From assembly GCA_934700385.1 (NCBI GenBank), contig CAKUXO010000001.1:51117-115116 (forward strand): 64,000 nucleotides of DNA. The letters run 5' to 3'. The position numbers and the translations under genes are program-made. Source of the DNA: an uncultured Candidatus Melainabacteria bacterium (GTDB lineage: Bacteria; Cyanobacteriota; Vampirovibrionia; Gastranaerophilales; Gastranaerophilaceae). Of this stretch, positions 42,783 through 52,042 are shown one piece after another (the first letter of the stretch is position 1; every line of letters starts with the position of its first letter). A model generated the notes under the pieces. The model was given only the letters and a program-made list of their open reading frames with translations, made no database searches and was not told where the DNA came from.

Positions 42783-44504
42783 TTACTTAGATATATAGGT
42801 GTAAATCTCGTAAACTTTACCTTCTTTAAGTTTTTTAAAACCTTTTTTGCCTTTTAAATTATCAACTTTTGTTCTTGTGATAATGTAAACTTTTTTAGAT
42901 GAATGGTTTAAAAATTTCTTTAATTTTGAATAGCCTTCATTATCTGTTGAAACGATGTATTCAATTTTCTTTTCAGGGTTTAAAATTGAATATTTTGCGC
43001 TAAAGCCATAAGTAACTGTTTGAGAATTTTCTTGTTCATCAATTAATTTTGCATATTGCTCTAGTTCATCTTGCGCAAAACTTGTGTAATAAGGAATTCC
43101 ATATCCGCAAACAGTGAAAATAACGCAAAGCATAATTAAAATATTTAAACCAAAAGTTAAAAATGGCTTATGTTTTTTGATTGTAAAAATTGAAACAATA
43201 GAACAAATTAAAATAACTATTAACGCACAAATTGAAAAATTTAGTGCATTTGTGATATAAATTTCAACATTATCAGGTAAAATCGGCTTGTATATTATAG
43301 CAAAAATTAAACCAAGAGCTGATAGAGTTAAAAGAAAAATTGAATTTATATAATTTGTTACTTTAAAAAGTTTAGAATTATCGTTATTTTTAATAGCCTT
43401 AAACCAAAAATAGCCAATTATTAAAGATAATGGCGGAAACATTGTTAAAATATAAGGTGGCAATTTTGTTGAAGCGCTTGAAAAGAAAACAAAAACGCAA
43501 ATAGCATAGATATAGCTAAATAAAAGAAGTTTTTCTTCTGTTGAATTTAGTTTTAAAAATTCTTTAATGTTAGTTGAAACTTTAATTTTTTGAATTAGAC
43601 TTTTGCAATCTTTAATCAAAGCGCCAAAAAAGTTAAATACCCAAGGAATTAACCCCCCTAACATAATAGGTAAATAAAATAAAAATGGTTGTTTTCTTCC
43701 TAAACCTTCTGAATTTAACAATCTTGAAAAATGATGTTTTAAAATATAAATGTTAATCCATTCTTGTTTATAAGCGTGATAAATTAAAATGTGCCAAGGA
43801 AGTGCCACTAAAAATAAAATTATAAAACCAAAAATAGTATATTTTAATCTAAAAATTTCTTTAATTTTTCCAAAAGCAAGATAAGTAAAAAATACGCTCA
43901 TCATTGGAACGGCAAGCCCAATAAAGCCTTTAGCTAAAACAGATAATGCCATAAAGAAGTAGCCTAAATACCAAAAATATTTTTTCTTTTTTTCTTCTTC
44001 AATAAATAATGGTAGAATAGCGCTATAAACTGCCATTGAGCTAAAAACCATAAAATTCAAATCAAGAATTGCAACGTGGCTAAAAACCAAAAACCAAGCG
44101 CTTGTTAATAAAACGCAAGATGATAAAAAGCCATATAATCTGCTTTTTAAAACTGTTTTAGCAAAGAAATAAGTATAAAAAACGCCTATAGTTGAAACTA
44201 ATCCTGTCATAAAACGTCCTGCAAAGGCGGTTTTAATTCCTAAAATTTTAAAAGCAATTACATTAAGCCAAAAATATAATGGCGGTTTTTCTAAAAATGG
44301 TTCAAAATTCAACATCGGAGTAATATATTCTTTTGTTAAAAACATATACTTACTCATATTTACATATCTTGTTTCATCAATATCAATCAAAGGATAAAGG
44401 CCGATGTTTGCAAAAATAAACAAAATACATAAAATTAATAGCATTAAAATATAACACAATTCTTGATGATTGTTAAAAAATGATTTTATTTTTTCTTTAT
44501 ACAT
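42783..44504 (-). CDS. ArnT/GT39-like lipid-linked glycosyltransferase, membrane
   Basis: The 573 residues have about 12 membrane helices, and the N-terminal periplasmic loop IDETRYVNMSKYML-like (here YPLIDIDETRYVNMSKYMF) has the catalytic Asp-Glu of the PMT_2/ArnT clan. PPLYFWLNVIAFKILG and GKGFIGLAVP-like (LAKGFIGLAVPM) segments are typical of this clan. ArnT moves undecaprenyl-linked sugars onto lipid A or glycans. GAGGACTAAT precedes the ATG inside the end of mazG. The acceptor is unknown. C-terminal about 80 residues form a soluble periplasmic tail. Confidence 0.88.
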   Translation of the reverse strand: MYKEKIKSFFNNHQELCYILMLLILCILFIFANIGLYPLIDIDETRYVNMSKYMFLTKEYITPMLNFEPFLEKPPLYFWLNVIAFKILGIKTAFAGRFMTGLVSTIGVFYTYFFAKTVLKSRLYGFLSSCVLLTSAWFLVFSHVAILDLNFMVFSSMAVYSAILPLFIEEEKKKKYFWYLGYFFMALSVLAKGFIGLAVPMMSVFFTYLAFGKIKEIFRLKYTIFGFIILFLVALPWHILIYHAYKQEWINIYILKHHFSRLLNSEGLGRKQPFLFYLPIMLGGLIPWVFNFFGALIKDCKSLIQKIKVSTNIKEFLKLNSTEEKLLLFSYIYAICVFVFFSSASTKLPPYILTMFPPLSLIIGYFWFKAIKNNDNSKLFKVTNYINSIFLLTLSALGLIFAIIYKPILPDNVEIYITNALNFSICALIVILICSIVSIFTIKKHKPFLTFGLNILIMLCVIFTVCGYGIPYYTSFAQDELEQYAKLIDEQENSQTVTYGFSAKYSILNPEKKIEYIVSTDNEGYSKLKKFLNHSSKKVYIITRTKVDNLKGKKGFKKLKEGKVYEIYTYISK

Positions 44505-44506
44505 TA

Positions 44507-45268
44507 TTAGTCCTCTTTTGTTAATTTTTTAGCTTGAGCCCAAAGTTCTTCATATTCTTCAAAACTAAGCTCGCTAAGTTGTTTTTCAGCTAATTCTTCC
44601 AGTTTATTAAATCTTTTTATAAATTTTACGTTTGCTTTAGCAAGTGCAACTTCAGGGTCAATTTTATTCCATCTTGCAACATTAACAAGAGAAAATAAAA
44701 TATCTCCAAGTTCTTCTTCTTTTTCATCAAAAGTTTTTGCTTCTTCAAATTCTTTAATTTCACTTTTAAAACAATCTAAAAGCTGAGAATAATTTTGCCA
44801 TTCAAAACCGCTTCTCACTGCTTTTTTAGATATTTTCATAGCTCTTAATAAACTAGGTAGGGTAGATGGAATTCCATCCATTGTTCTTTTTCTTTCAGTT
44901 TTTTCTTGAGCTTTTAATTTTTCCCAATTTTCAAGAATTTTTTTCGTATCTGCTGTTTTTTCATCTCCAAAAACATGTGGATGTCTATGAATTAATTTAT
45001 CATTAAGCATTTTTGCAACATCTTGAATATCAAATTCTTGATTATCTTTTGCAATTTGAGAATGTAAAACAACTTGCAATAAAACATCCCCAAGTTCTTC
45101 TTTAAGATGTTCAGCGTTTTTTTCATCAATTGCTTCAGCTGCTTCATAGGCTTCTTCAAGCATATTTTGTCTAATTGATTGATGAGTTTGTTGCCTATCC
45201 CACTCGCACCCGTTTTCAGAGCGCAAAATTGCAACGGTTTCTATTAATTCTTTTAAATAATCTTTCAT
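44507..45268 (-). CDS. mazG: Nucleoside triphosphate pyrophosphohydrolase MazG
   Basis: Hydrolyses non-canonical NTPs to NMP and PPi. The two MazG domains are visible: ENGCEWDRQQTHQSIRQNMLEEAYEAAEAID followed by HLKEELGDVLLQVVLH (E-x-x-E...E-x-x-D metal site), then RRSGFEW-like VRSGFEWQNY and KEEELGDILFSLVNVARW in the second half. The length of 253 aa is normal. It sits between hisG (4 bp) and the ArnT-like gene (2 bp), so the three form one minus-strand operon. Confidence 0.94.
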   Translation of the reverse strand: MKDYLKELIETVAILRSENGCEWDRQQTHQSIRQNMLEEAYEAAEAIDEKNAEHLKEELGDVLLQVVLHSQIAKDNQEFDIQDVAKMLNDKLIHRHPHVFGDEKTADTKKILENWEKLKAQEKTERKRTMDGIPSTLPSLLRAMKISKKAVRSGFEWQNYSQLLDCFKSEIKEFEEAKTFDEKEEELGDILFSLVNVARWNKIDPEVALAKANVKFIKRFNKLEELAEKQLSELSFEEYEELWAQAKKLTKED

Positions 45269-45271
45269 ACT

Positions 45272-46144
45272 TTATCTTACTAATTGATCTACACTTAAAA
45301 TCAAAATTCCTTCGCCGCCTATTGATTTTAAATTATCAATAGCGTCATAAACTTCGCTTTCATCAACAACAACGTGGATTACAACCTTGTTTTCGTTGTT
45401 GTGAAGGGGTATAACCGTTGGAGAAGAAAGCCCCGGAAGAAACTTTTTAACTTCTTCAATTTTATTTTTTGGAATGTGAACCATTAAATATTTCTTTGCT
45501 TTTGCATCTAAAACAGAATCTATTGCTCTAATTAATGACCTTAATTTAAGTTGTTTTTCAGGTTCTAAGTCTTTTCTTGCGCAAAGTACAGTTGAAGAAG
45601 ATAAGATTTTATCAATAATTTTTAATCTATTTGATTTAAGAGTTGTTCCAGATGATGTTATATCAATTATGCAATCGCAAAAACCAAGAGATGGTGTTAT
45701 TTCAACTGCACCCATAATTTCAGACACTTTTGCATTTTTGCCGATTTTTTGAAAATAATTTTTAGCGATGTTTGGAAATGAAGTTGCAACTCTTAGAGTG
45801 TCATTAAGCTCTGAAACATCATTAATATTAAGTTCTTCCGGCACTGCAACAACCATATCACACTTACCAAAGTTAAATTCTTTAACAATATCAAGTTCAA
45901 CTTCTTTTTCAACAATAATGTCTTTACCTGTAAAGCCGATATCTGCAACTTTTGAATCAAGAAAGTTTGGAATATCTGCTGCTCTAACAAAAATTAATTG
46001 AAATTTATTGTCTTTAGTATCTAGTTTTAAACATCTTTCATCTTTAGAATCTAAATTTAAACCTGCAGAGTTTAATAAATCAAAGATTTTTTGAGATAAT
46101 CTGCCTTTATTTGGAAGTGCAATTTTTAAAGTTTCTTTGTTCAT
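45272..46144 (-). CDS. hisG: ATP phosphoribosyltransferase, long form
   Basis: The first step of histidine biosynthesis. LKIALPNKGRLSQKIFDLL starts the periplasmic-binding-like fold, and DIGFTGKDIIVE and IIDITSSGTTLKSNRLKII (the PRPP-binding loop) follow. Residues about 215-290 form the C-terminal ACT-like histidine-binding domain, so the enzyme is the long form that does not need HisZ and is feedback inhibited. AAAGG precedes the ATG; a TATAAT at 46176-46171 is a plausible promoter for the operon with mazG and the ArnT-like gene. Confidence 0.95.
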   Translation of the reverse strand: MNKETLKIALPNKGRLSQKIFDLLNSAGLNLDSKDERCLKLDTKDNKFQLIFVRAADIPNFLDSKVADIGFTGKDIIVEKEVELDIVKEFNFGKCDMVVAVPEELNINDVSELNDTLRVATSFPNIAKNYFQKIGKNAKVSEIMGAVEITPSLGFCDCIIDITSSGTTLKSNRLKIIDKILSSSTVLCARKDLEPEKQLKLRSLIRAIDSVLDAKAKKYLMVHIPKNKIEEVKKFLPGLSSPTVIPLHNNENKVVIHVVVDESEVYDAIDNLKSIGGEGILILSVDQLVR

Positions 46145-46260
46145 ATAAACCTTTAGTTTATGTGTGGACGATTATATTCTAGCACGAAAAAACAATTTGT
46201 TACTTTACTACATATTTTTTTAATATAAAATTAACATATTGTAGATTATAGGGGGAAGTA

Positions 46261-47583
46261 ATGGAACAATTACACACTTTCGTTCAAAACAATGCAATAA
46301 TGACGAGTGCGATTATTTTATTAATTGCTTATATCTTTATTGCTTGGGAAAAAATTCCAAAAGTTGTTATTGCACTTTTGGGTGGTTCTTTAACATTATT
46401 TTTAGGATTATTGGCAACTGAAAAAACACACGATAATCTTGCTCAATATTTCGTTTCTTATATCGATTTCAATGTAATCTTTTTACTTGTTTCGATGATG
46501 ATTATTGTGCATATCGCTTCAAAATCAGGCATGTTTACTTGGCTTGCTAATGAAATTCTTAAAAAAACAAAAGGTAAACCAAAACTTGTTTTAGCAGCAT
46601 TGGCAATTTTTACTGCTGTTGCTTCTGCGTTTTTAGATAACGTAACAACTGTTATTTTAGTTTTACCTATCACTTTTGCAGCTTGCAAACTATTAGACAT
46701 CAACCCTGTTCCTTTCTTAATTACAGAGGTTTTCTGTTCTAATATCGGTGGTACTGCAACTTTAATCGGTGACCCACCAAACATCATCATTGGTTCTGCT
46801 GCAGGATTCAGCTTTATGGATTTTGTACGTGAATTAACAGGTATTGTTTGCGTTATTATGGTTGTAGTAGTTGCCTTGTTAATTTTCATTTACAGAAAAG
46901 ATTTAAAATCATCTCCTGAAAAAATGGAACTTGTATCTAAAATAGATAATTCAAATTCTATTACAGATATGAGCCTTGCAATTCGTTCAGGTATTGTTTT
47001 ACTTTTAGTAATTCTTGGTTTTATTTCTCATGACTTAACTCATATTCCAACATTCTTAATGGCGATGATTGGTGCTTCTGTATTATTAATTTTTGAAAAA
47101 CCTGCTGAAGTTTTAGTAGAAGTTGAATGGAATACAATTTTCTTCTTCGTTGGTTTATTCATAATTATTGGTGGTTTAGAACAATCAGGCGGTATTGCCC
47201 TAATGGCAGATTGGTTATTAAAAGTTACACAAGGTTCTCAAGAAGCTACTTCTATGATTATCTTATGGGCTTCAGGTATCTTATCTGGTATCATTGATAA
47301 CATTCCATATACTGCTACAATGGCACCAATGATAGCAACAATTGAACAAACAATGGGTCATGCTTATGCTCATCCATTATGGTGGTCACTTGCACTTGGT
47401 GCTTGCCTAGGTGGCAATATGACAATTATCGGCGCTGCTGCAAACGTTATTGTTTCAGAAAACGCTAACAAAGCAGGATATCCTATCTCATTTATGCACT
47501 TTTTAAAATATGGTGTATTAGTAACAATGATATCTCTAGGATTATCTACTGTTTATATTTATTTTAGATTTTTAGTTCACTAA
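46261..47583 (+). CDS. ArsB/NhaD-family (SLC13-like) ion permease
   Basis: The 440 residues have about 11-12 membrane helices. The hairpin segment FCSNIGGTATLIGDPPNIIIGSAAG (about 158-182) and its second-half counterpart ALGACLGGNMTIIGAAANVI are diagnostic of the ion transporter superfamily branch with NhaD and ArsB; SAFLDNVTTVILVLPIT and SGIIDNIPYTATMAPM carry the repeated D-N pair. Sodium/proton exchange is the most likely role; arsenite export is less likely since no ars gene is near. GGGGGAAGTA precedes the ATG; single gene with its own terminator. Confidence 0.88.
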   Translation: MEQLHTFVQNNAIMTSAIILLIAYIFIAWEKIPKVVIALLGGSLTLFLGLLATEKTHDNLAQYFVSYIDFNVIFLLVSMMIIVHIASKSGMFTWLANEILKKTKGKPKLVLAALAIFTAVASAFLDNVTTVILVLPITFAACKLLDINPVPFLITEVFCSNIGGTATLIGDPPNIIIGSAAGFSFMDFVRELTGIVCVIMVVVVALLIFIYRKDLKSSPEKMELVSKIDNSNSITDMSLAIRSGIVLLLVILGFISHDLTHIPTFLMAMIGASVLLIFEKPAEVLVEVEWNTIFFFVGLFIIIGGLEQSGGIALMADWLLKVTQGSQEATSMIILWASGILSGIIDNIPYTATMAPMIATIEQTMGHAYAHPLWWSLALGACLGGNMTIIGAAANVIVSENANKAGYPISFMHFLKYGVLVTMISLGLSTVYIYFRFLVH

Positions 47584-47605
47584 ATTTTAAAGTAAAACAA
47601 ATTCT

Positions 47606-47634
47606 AAAATGCCTCTTTTTAAAAGGGGCATTTT
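47606..47634 (+). terminator. Terminator after the NhaD/ArsB-like gene
   Basis: An approximately 13-bp stem AAAATGCCTCTTT / AAAGGGGCATTTT with one G-T pair and a small loop, followed by a T run. Confidence 0.8.
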
Positions 47635-47662
47635 TTCTTATTTTTGTAGTAAACTGTTTAAT

Positions 47663-48730
47663 ATGATTATTTCTGATGACAATAAAGATAAAATTAAAAA
47701 GCCAAAAAGTGAAGTAAATGCAAATCTAAGCACTTCAAAAATAAACTTCGATAATCAATATGAAAATAATATTCGCCCTCTTAATTTTGAAGATTATATC
47801 GGGCAAAAAAATATTAAAGAAACTCTTAAAATTTCAATTGAAGCGGCAAAAAAAAGAAACAAAACCCTTGATCATCTTTTGTTTTATGGTCCTCCGGGGC
47901 TTGGTAAAACAACACTAGCTGCAATTATTGCAAATGAAATGAATACTTCAATTAAAATAACTTCTGCACCTTCAATTGAGCGCCCTCGTGATATTATAGG
48001 GATTTTAATGCAATTAAAAGAGGGGGATGTTCTTTTTATTGATGAAATTCATCGCCTTAATAAAATTGCTGAAGAAATTTTATATCCCGCTATGGAAGAT
48101 TTTGCAATTGATTTAACAACAGGAAAATCTCAAAGCGTTAAAACGATGAGAATTCCAATTCCAAAATTTACCCTAATTGGTGCAACAACAAAAGCAGGCG
48201 CTCTATCTGGCCCATTAAGAGATAGGTTTGGAATAATTCATAGATTGGAATTTTATACAGAAGATGAACTTTCTCAAATTGTTAAAAGAACGGCAAAAAT
48301 TCTTGAATTTGATATTGATGACTTGGCTGCCCTTGAAATAGCAAGGCGCTCAAGATGTACTCCTCGTATTGCAAATAGATTAGTTAAAAGAAGTGCAGAT
48401 TGGGCAATTGTTAAAAGTGATGGAAAAATTACATCTGAAATTGCCTTAATGGCATTAAAGGCTCTTGATATAGATGATATGGGGCTTGATATAACAGATA
48501 GAGCACTTTTAAATTTAATGATTAATTCTTTTGAAGGTGGTCCTGTTGGAATTGAAACCCTTGCAGTAGCACTAGGAGAAGATATCAGAACAATTGAAGA
48601 TGTTTATGAACCATATTTAATTCAAAAAGGTTTTATTGCAAGAACTCCAAGGGGAAGAAAAGTTACAAAACTAGCCTATAAGCACCTTGGAATTAATTAT
48701 GTTTCAGATGGGCAATTGGGATTATTTTAA
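47663..48730 (+). CDS. ruvB: Holliday junction branch migration helicase RuvB
   Basis: The AAA+ motor that drives branch migration with RuvA. RPLNFEDYIGQKNIKETLKI (family N-terminus), Walker A YGPPGLGKTTLAAIIANE, Walker B LFIDEIHRLNKIAEEILYPAMEDF, sensor GATTKAGALSGPLRDRFG and the C-terminal winged helix RTPRGRKVTKLAYKHL are all visible. The length is 355 aa from ATG 47663, slightly long because of a 40-residue Lys/Asp/Asn N-terminal extension. An earlier reading from 47609 would start within the terminator and was rejected. No Shine-Dalgarno sequence is seen. Confidence 0.95.
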   Translation: MIISDDNKDKIKKPKSEVNANLSTSKINFDNQYENNIRPLNFEDYIGQKNIKETLKISIEAAKKRNKTLDHLLFYGPPGLGKTTLAAIIANEMNTSIKITSAPSIERPRDIIGILMQLKEGDVLFIDEIHRLNKIAEEILYPAMEDFAIDLTTGKSQSVKTMRIPIPKFTLIGATTKAGALSGPLRDRFGIIHRLEFYTEDELSQIVKRTAKILEFDIDDLAALEIARRSRCTPRIANRLVKRSADWAIVKSDGKITSEIALMALKALDIDDMGLDITDRALLNLMINSFEGGPVGIETLAVALGEDIRTIEDVYEPYLIQKGFIARTPRGRKVTKLAYKHLGINYVSDGQLGLF

Positions 48731-48814
48731 TAATTATCAATTTTGATAGCAACTTCGCTAATTTAATTTTATCAATTTTAACCTTATAAATTTAAGAAAA
48801 AGGAAGGGTTAAAA

Positions 48815-50845
48815 TTGAATAGAATTAGAAAAATGTCCGTTTATTTTTTACTTTTTTGTATTTTAGGACTAAATATTACTTCATCAAACTTAGCTTTTGG
48901 AATAACAAAATATCCAAGCTATGATAACTTATTTTTAAATGAAGATAAATATGAAACATTTAATCGAAAAATGTTTAATCTTAATTTAAAATTAAATAGA
49001 GTTTTTGTGAAAAAAATTCATACAATTTGGGCATCAATTTTTCCAAATTTTGTTATTGATGGCTTTAACTATATGTATTCTAACATTGAATATCCTAAAA
49101 GATTAATCAGCTCTTTATTGCAAAAAGATTTTGATGCAGCTAAACATGAAACAAAGCGCTTTTTAATTAATACAACCCTTGGTGTGGGTGGGTTTATCGA
49201 TATGGCAGATAAGTTTTTTAAACTTGAACTTTATAACGAAGATTTTGAACAGGCTTTGGCAAAATGTAAAATGAAATGTGGAAGTTACCTTGTTTTACCT
49301 TTTATTTCTTCAACTTCATCAAGAGATATTACAGGAAGAATTTTAGATTTTGCTTTCAATCCAACAACTTATATTGCTTCTCCTGTTGCTGCGGCAATTA
49401 AAATGGGTCTTTTGATTAATCGAACAACTGTAATTCAGCCTATGGTTAAAATGGTGGAATCTAATTTTAAAGATTCTTATGACATAGCAAAAAAAGTTTA
49501 TGGTGTTAATAAATATATTAAATATTCAAATTATGATAGAAAAGATGTCTTAGATAAATTAAAATCTGATTATGATGAAATTGACCTTGTGAACAATAAA
49601 AATGAAGAATTTTTAGAGGTTAAAGGAAACATTCAAAAAGGCGAGAACCTATTTGTTGATTTATCGTCAGATAATGAATTAAAAGCAGACATCTTTTTAA
49701 ATGATTACAATCCTCAAAATCCTATTACAGATTCAATGAGGACAGCTCTTTTAGACATTAAAAAAGATAAAAAATCTATGTGGAATGAGATATCTATTTG
49801 GAATAGGAATTTTTCTAAAAAAATTAAAACTGCAAGCGTTAATCTTTATAAAGATAGAAAAAACTATAGCTTTAGATATGTTTTGCAAAAAGATAAAACT
49901 TCACCTTTAGCAATTATTTTTCCTTCTGTTGGTGAGGGGATGAATAATTCTCATAATGATACTTTAGCAAAATTATTTTATGACCAAGGTTATAGCGTTA
50001 TTTTAATTGGAAGTCATTTTCAATGGGAATTTTTTGAAAGTTTAGAAAAGAATTATCGCCCCGGAAACATTAAAGATGACGCAAAGCAATTAAATTTATT
50101 AGTTAATAATATAATTTCATATTTATCTAAAAAATATGATAGAGTGTTTTTAAATAGAACCGCTTTTGGAACTTCCTTGGGTGCTTTTAGTGTTTTATTT
50201 TTAGCAAACGAACAATTTGAAACTTCGGCTAATAATATAGATAAATTTATTGCCGTTTGTCCGCCTTTTGAATTATTCTTTGCAATTACAAAAATGGATG
50301 AAATTATTTCTTGTTGGCAAAATTATCCAAATGATTTTAAAGATAAAGTTGCGCAAATCAGCGCAAAAGTTATGAGATTGTATAAAGAAAAAGATAAAAT
50401 AGATAAAACTTCTTTTTCAATGCCTTTTAATAACTATGAATCAAAATTAATCAGTGCGTTTGTTTTTCATCAAAAACTTTCAGATTTAATTTATGCAATT
50501 GAAAAAGATAAAAACCCCTCTATTGATAATAAAGAACTATATAATTTAATTTATTCTTCTGATTTCAACGATTACATTAATAGATATCTTCTTGTTAATC
50601 ACACAAAAGAAGAACTTGAGGGATTGAATTCTCTAAGAGCTATTTCAAATTATTTAATTAGTAAAGATAATTATAAAATTTATCATAGCCTTGATGATTA
50701 TTTAATTAATAAAAATCAATTAAAAGAATTGAAAGGCTATTGCGATAATAAATTAACTCTGTTTAATAATGGTGCACATTTAGGCTTTTTATACAGGGAT
50801 GAATTTCTTAACGATTTAATTCAAGAAATTAAACTTAAAAAATAA
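48815..50845 (+). CDS. MlaA (VacJ) domain fused to an alpha/beta hydrolase domain
   Basis: The 676 residues start with a signal peptide (about 1-30). MlaA domain at about 45-240: YETFNRKMFNLNLKLNRVF, NFVIDGFNYMYSNIEYPKRLISSLL, RFLINTTLGVGGFIDMADKF, YLVLPFISSTSSRDITGRILDF, matching outer-membrane MlaA lipoproteins. There is no convincing lipobox Cys. Residues about 355-676 look like an alpha/beta hydrolase: SPLAIIFPSVGEGM, YSVILIGSH, nucleophile elbow FGTSLGAFS (GxSxG) and a late His in NNGAHLGF. A lipid hydrolase coupled to the MlaA pore is inferred. The start TTG has AGGAAGGG about 7 nt upstream. Single gene. Confidence 0.82.
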   Translation: MNRIRKMSVYFLLFCILGLNITSSNLAFGITKYPSYDNLFLNEDKYETFNRKMFNLNLKLNRVFVKKIHTIWASIFPNFVIDGFNYMYSNIEYPKRLISSLLQKDFDAAKHETKRFLINTTLGVGGFIDMADKFFKLELYNEDFEQALAKCKMKCGSYLVLPFISSTSSRDITGRILDFAFNPTTYIASPVAAAIKMGLLINRTTVIQPMVKMVESNFKDSYDIAKKVYGVNKYIKYSNYDRKDVLDKLKSDYDEIDLVNNKNEEFLEVKGNIQKGENLFVDLSSDNELKADIFLNDYNPQNPITDSMRTALLDIKKDKKSMWNEISIWNRNFSKKIKTASVNLYKDRKNYSFRYVLQKDKTSPLAIIFPSVGEGMNNSHNDTLAKLFYDQGYSVILIGSHFQWEFFESLEKNYRPGNIKDDAKQLNLLVNNIISYLSKKYDRVFLNRTAFGTSLGAFSVLFLANEQFETSANNIDKFIAVCPPFELFFAITKMDEIISCWQNYPNDFKDKVAQISAKVMRLYKEKDKIDKTSFSMPFNNYESKLISAFVFHQKLSDLIYAIEKDKNPSIDNKELYNLIYSSDFNDYINRYLLVNHTKEELEGLNSLRAISNYLISKDNYKIYHSLDDYLINKNQLKELKGYCDNKLTLFNNGAHLGFLYRDEFLNDLIQEIKLKK

Positions 50846-50846
50846 A

Positions 50847-52037
50847 TTATAAATCTAATTTTGAAAGCTCATCTCTAAAAGGAGAAATTTTTGCCAGTTT
50901 TTTAATAACTTCAGTAACATTTTTAATTGTATAATCAATTTCTTCTTCTTTTGTGAAACGAGATAATGAAAATCTTATTGAACCATGAAGCGAAGTAAAT
51001 GGAACTTTTTGCGCTCTTAAAACGTGAGATGGGTCAAGACTTCCAGATGTACAAGCACTTCCTGAAGAAGCATAAATTCCAAGGTCATTTAAATAAAGAA
51101 GGATTAATTCACCCTCTATATATTCAAAACCTATGTTTGTTGTGTTTGGAACTCTTGTAGCGCTTTTTGAATTTAATTTTGCATTTTTAAGAGAAGATAA
51201 AATACCTTGTTCAAGTTTATCTCTTAATCTTTTAACTTCACTAAGTTCATAATCAAGCCCCTCTTTAGCTAGTTTTGCAGCTTCACCAATGGCTACAATA
51301 TAGGCTGTGTTTTGTGTTCCTGCTCGAAGTGAATTTTCTTGGTGCCCACCAAGCATAAAAGGTTGAAACAAGGTGCCTTTTTTACAATAAAAAGCGCCAA
51401 CGCCTTTTGGTGCGTGGAATTTATGACCTGAAATTGAATAGAAATCGATGTCTTTATTTTCTAATTCAATTGGAATTTTACCTGCCGCTTGAACACCATC
51501 AACAAAAACTTTTATGTTTTTATTAATTTTTTTAGCTTCACGAGCGATATCATAAACAGGATAAATCGCCCCTGTTTCATTGTTTGCGTGCATTACAGAT
51601 AAAAGGATTGTTTCAGGGGTGATTTTAGATAACAGGTTATCAATATCTAATTCGCCATTTTCATTAACACCAATGTAAGTAGCGTTAAAGCCTCTTTTTT
51701 CTAAATATTCATAAACAGATAATACGCAAGGATGTTCAACCCTTGTTGTAATAATATGGTTATTTGTTTTAGAACCATATTGCTCTACAACTCCTTTAAT
51801 TGCCGTGTTGGCGCCTTCTGTAGCGCAAGAATTAAAAAGGATTGTTTTTTCATCTTCAACTCCAAGAAAATCTGCAATTTGTTTTCTTGAATTTTCGATA
51901 GCCTTAGCGCAAACTCTAGCAGGGTCATACATGCTTGAGGGGTTTGCATAGTTTTCTTTTAAAAATGGCAACATTTTTTCAACTACAAGGTCATCAATTT
52001 TTGTTGTTGCGTTATTATCTAAGTATATGTTTTTCAT
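50847..52037 (-). CDS. nifS: Cysteine desulfurase, NifS/IscS type
   Basis: PLP enzyme taking sulfur from cysteine for Fe-S assembly. IYLDNNATTKIDDLVVEKMLPF is the N-terminal signature; the PLP lysine is in DFYSISGHKFHAPKGVGAFY (about 205), and the catalytic Cys in IYASSGSACTSGSLDPSHVL (about 325-345). The length of 396 aa is normal. It follows nifU by 5 bp in transcription order. The NifS/IscS subtypes cannot be separated with certainty, but the partner is NifU-like. Confidence 0.94.
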   Translation of the reverse strand: MKNIYLDNNATTKIDDLVVEKMLPFLKENYANPSSMYDPARVCAKAIENSRKQIADFLGVEDEKTILFNSCATEGANTAIKGVVEQYGSKTNNHIITTRVEHPCVLSVYEYLEKRGFNATYIGVNENGELDIDNLLSKITPETILLSVMHANNETGAIYPVYDIAREAKKINKNIKVFVDGVQAAGKIPIELENKDIDFYSISGHKFHAPKGVGAFYCKKGTLFQPFMLGGHQENSLRAGTQNTAYIVAIGEAAKLAKEGLDYELSEVKRLRDKLEQGILSSLKNAKLNSKSATRVPNTTNIGFEYIEGELILLYLNDLGIYASSGSACTSGSLDPSHVLRAQKVPFTSLHGSIRFSLSRFTKEEEIDYTIKNVTEVIKKLAKISPFRDELSKLDL

Positions 52038-52042
52038 TTTTT

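Noticed and set aside
46458..46889. 143-residue minus-strand open frame within the NhaD/ArsB-like gene
   Set aside because: Lies wholly opposite a well-supported membrane transporter and has low-complexity Lys/Thr/Ile composition.
47609..47662. N-terminal extension of RuvB
   Set aside because: It would begin inside the terminator hairpin of the upstream gene and reads as non-coding sequence.
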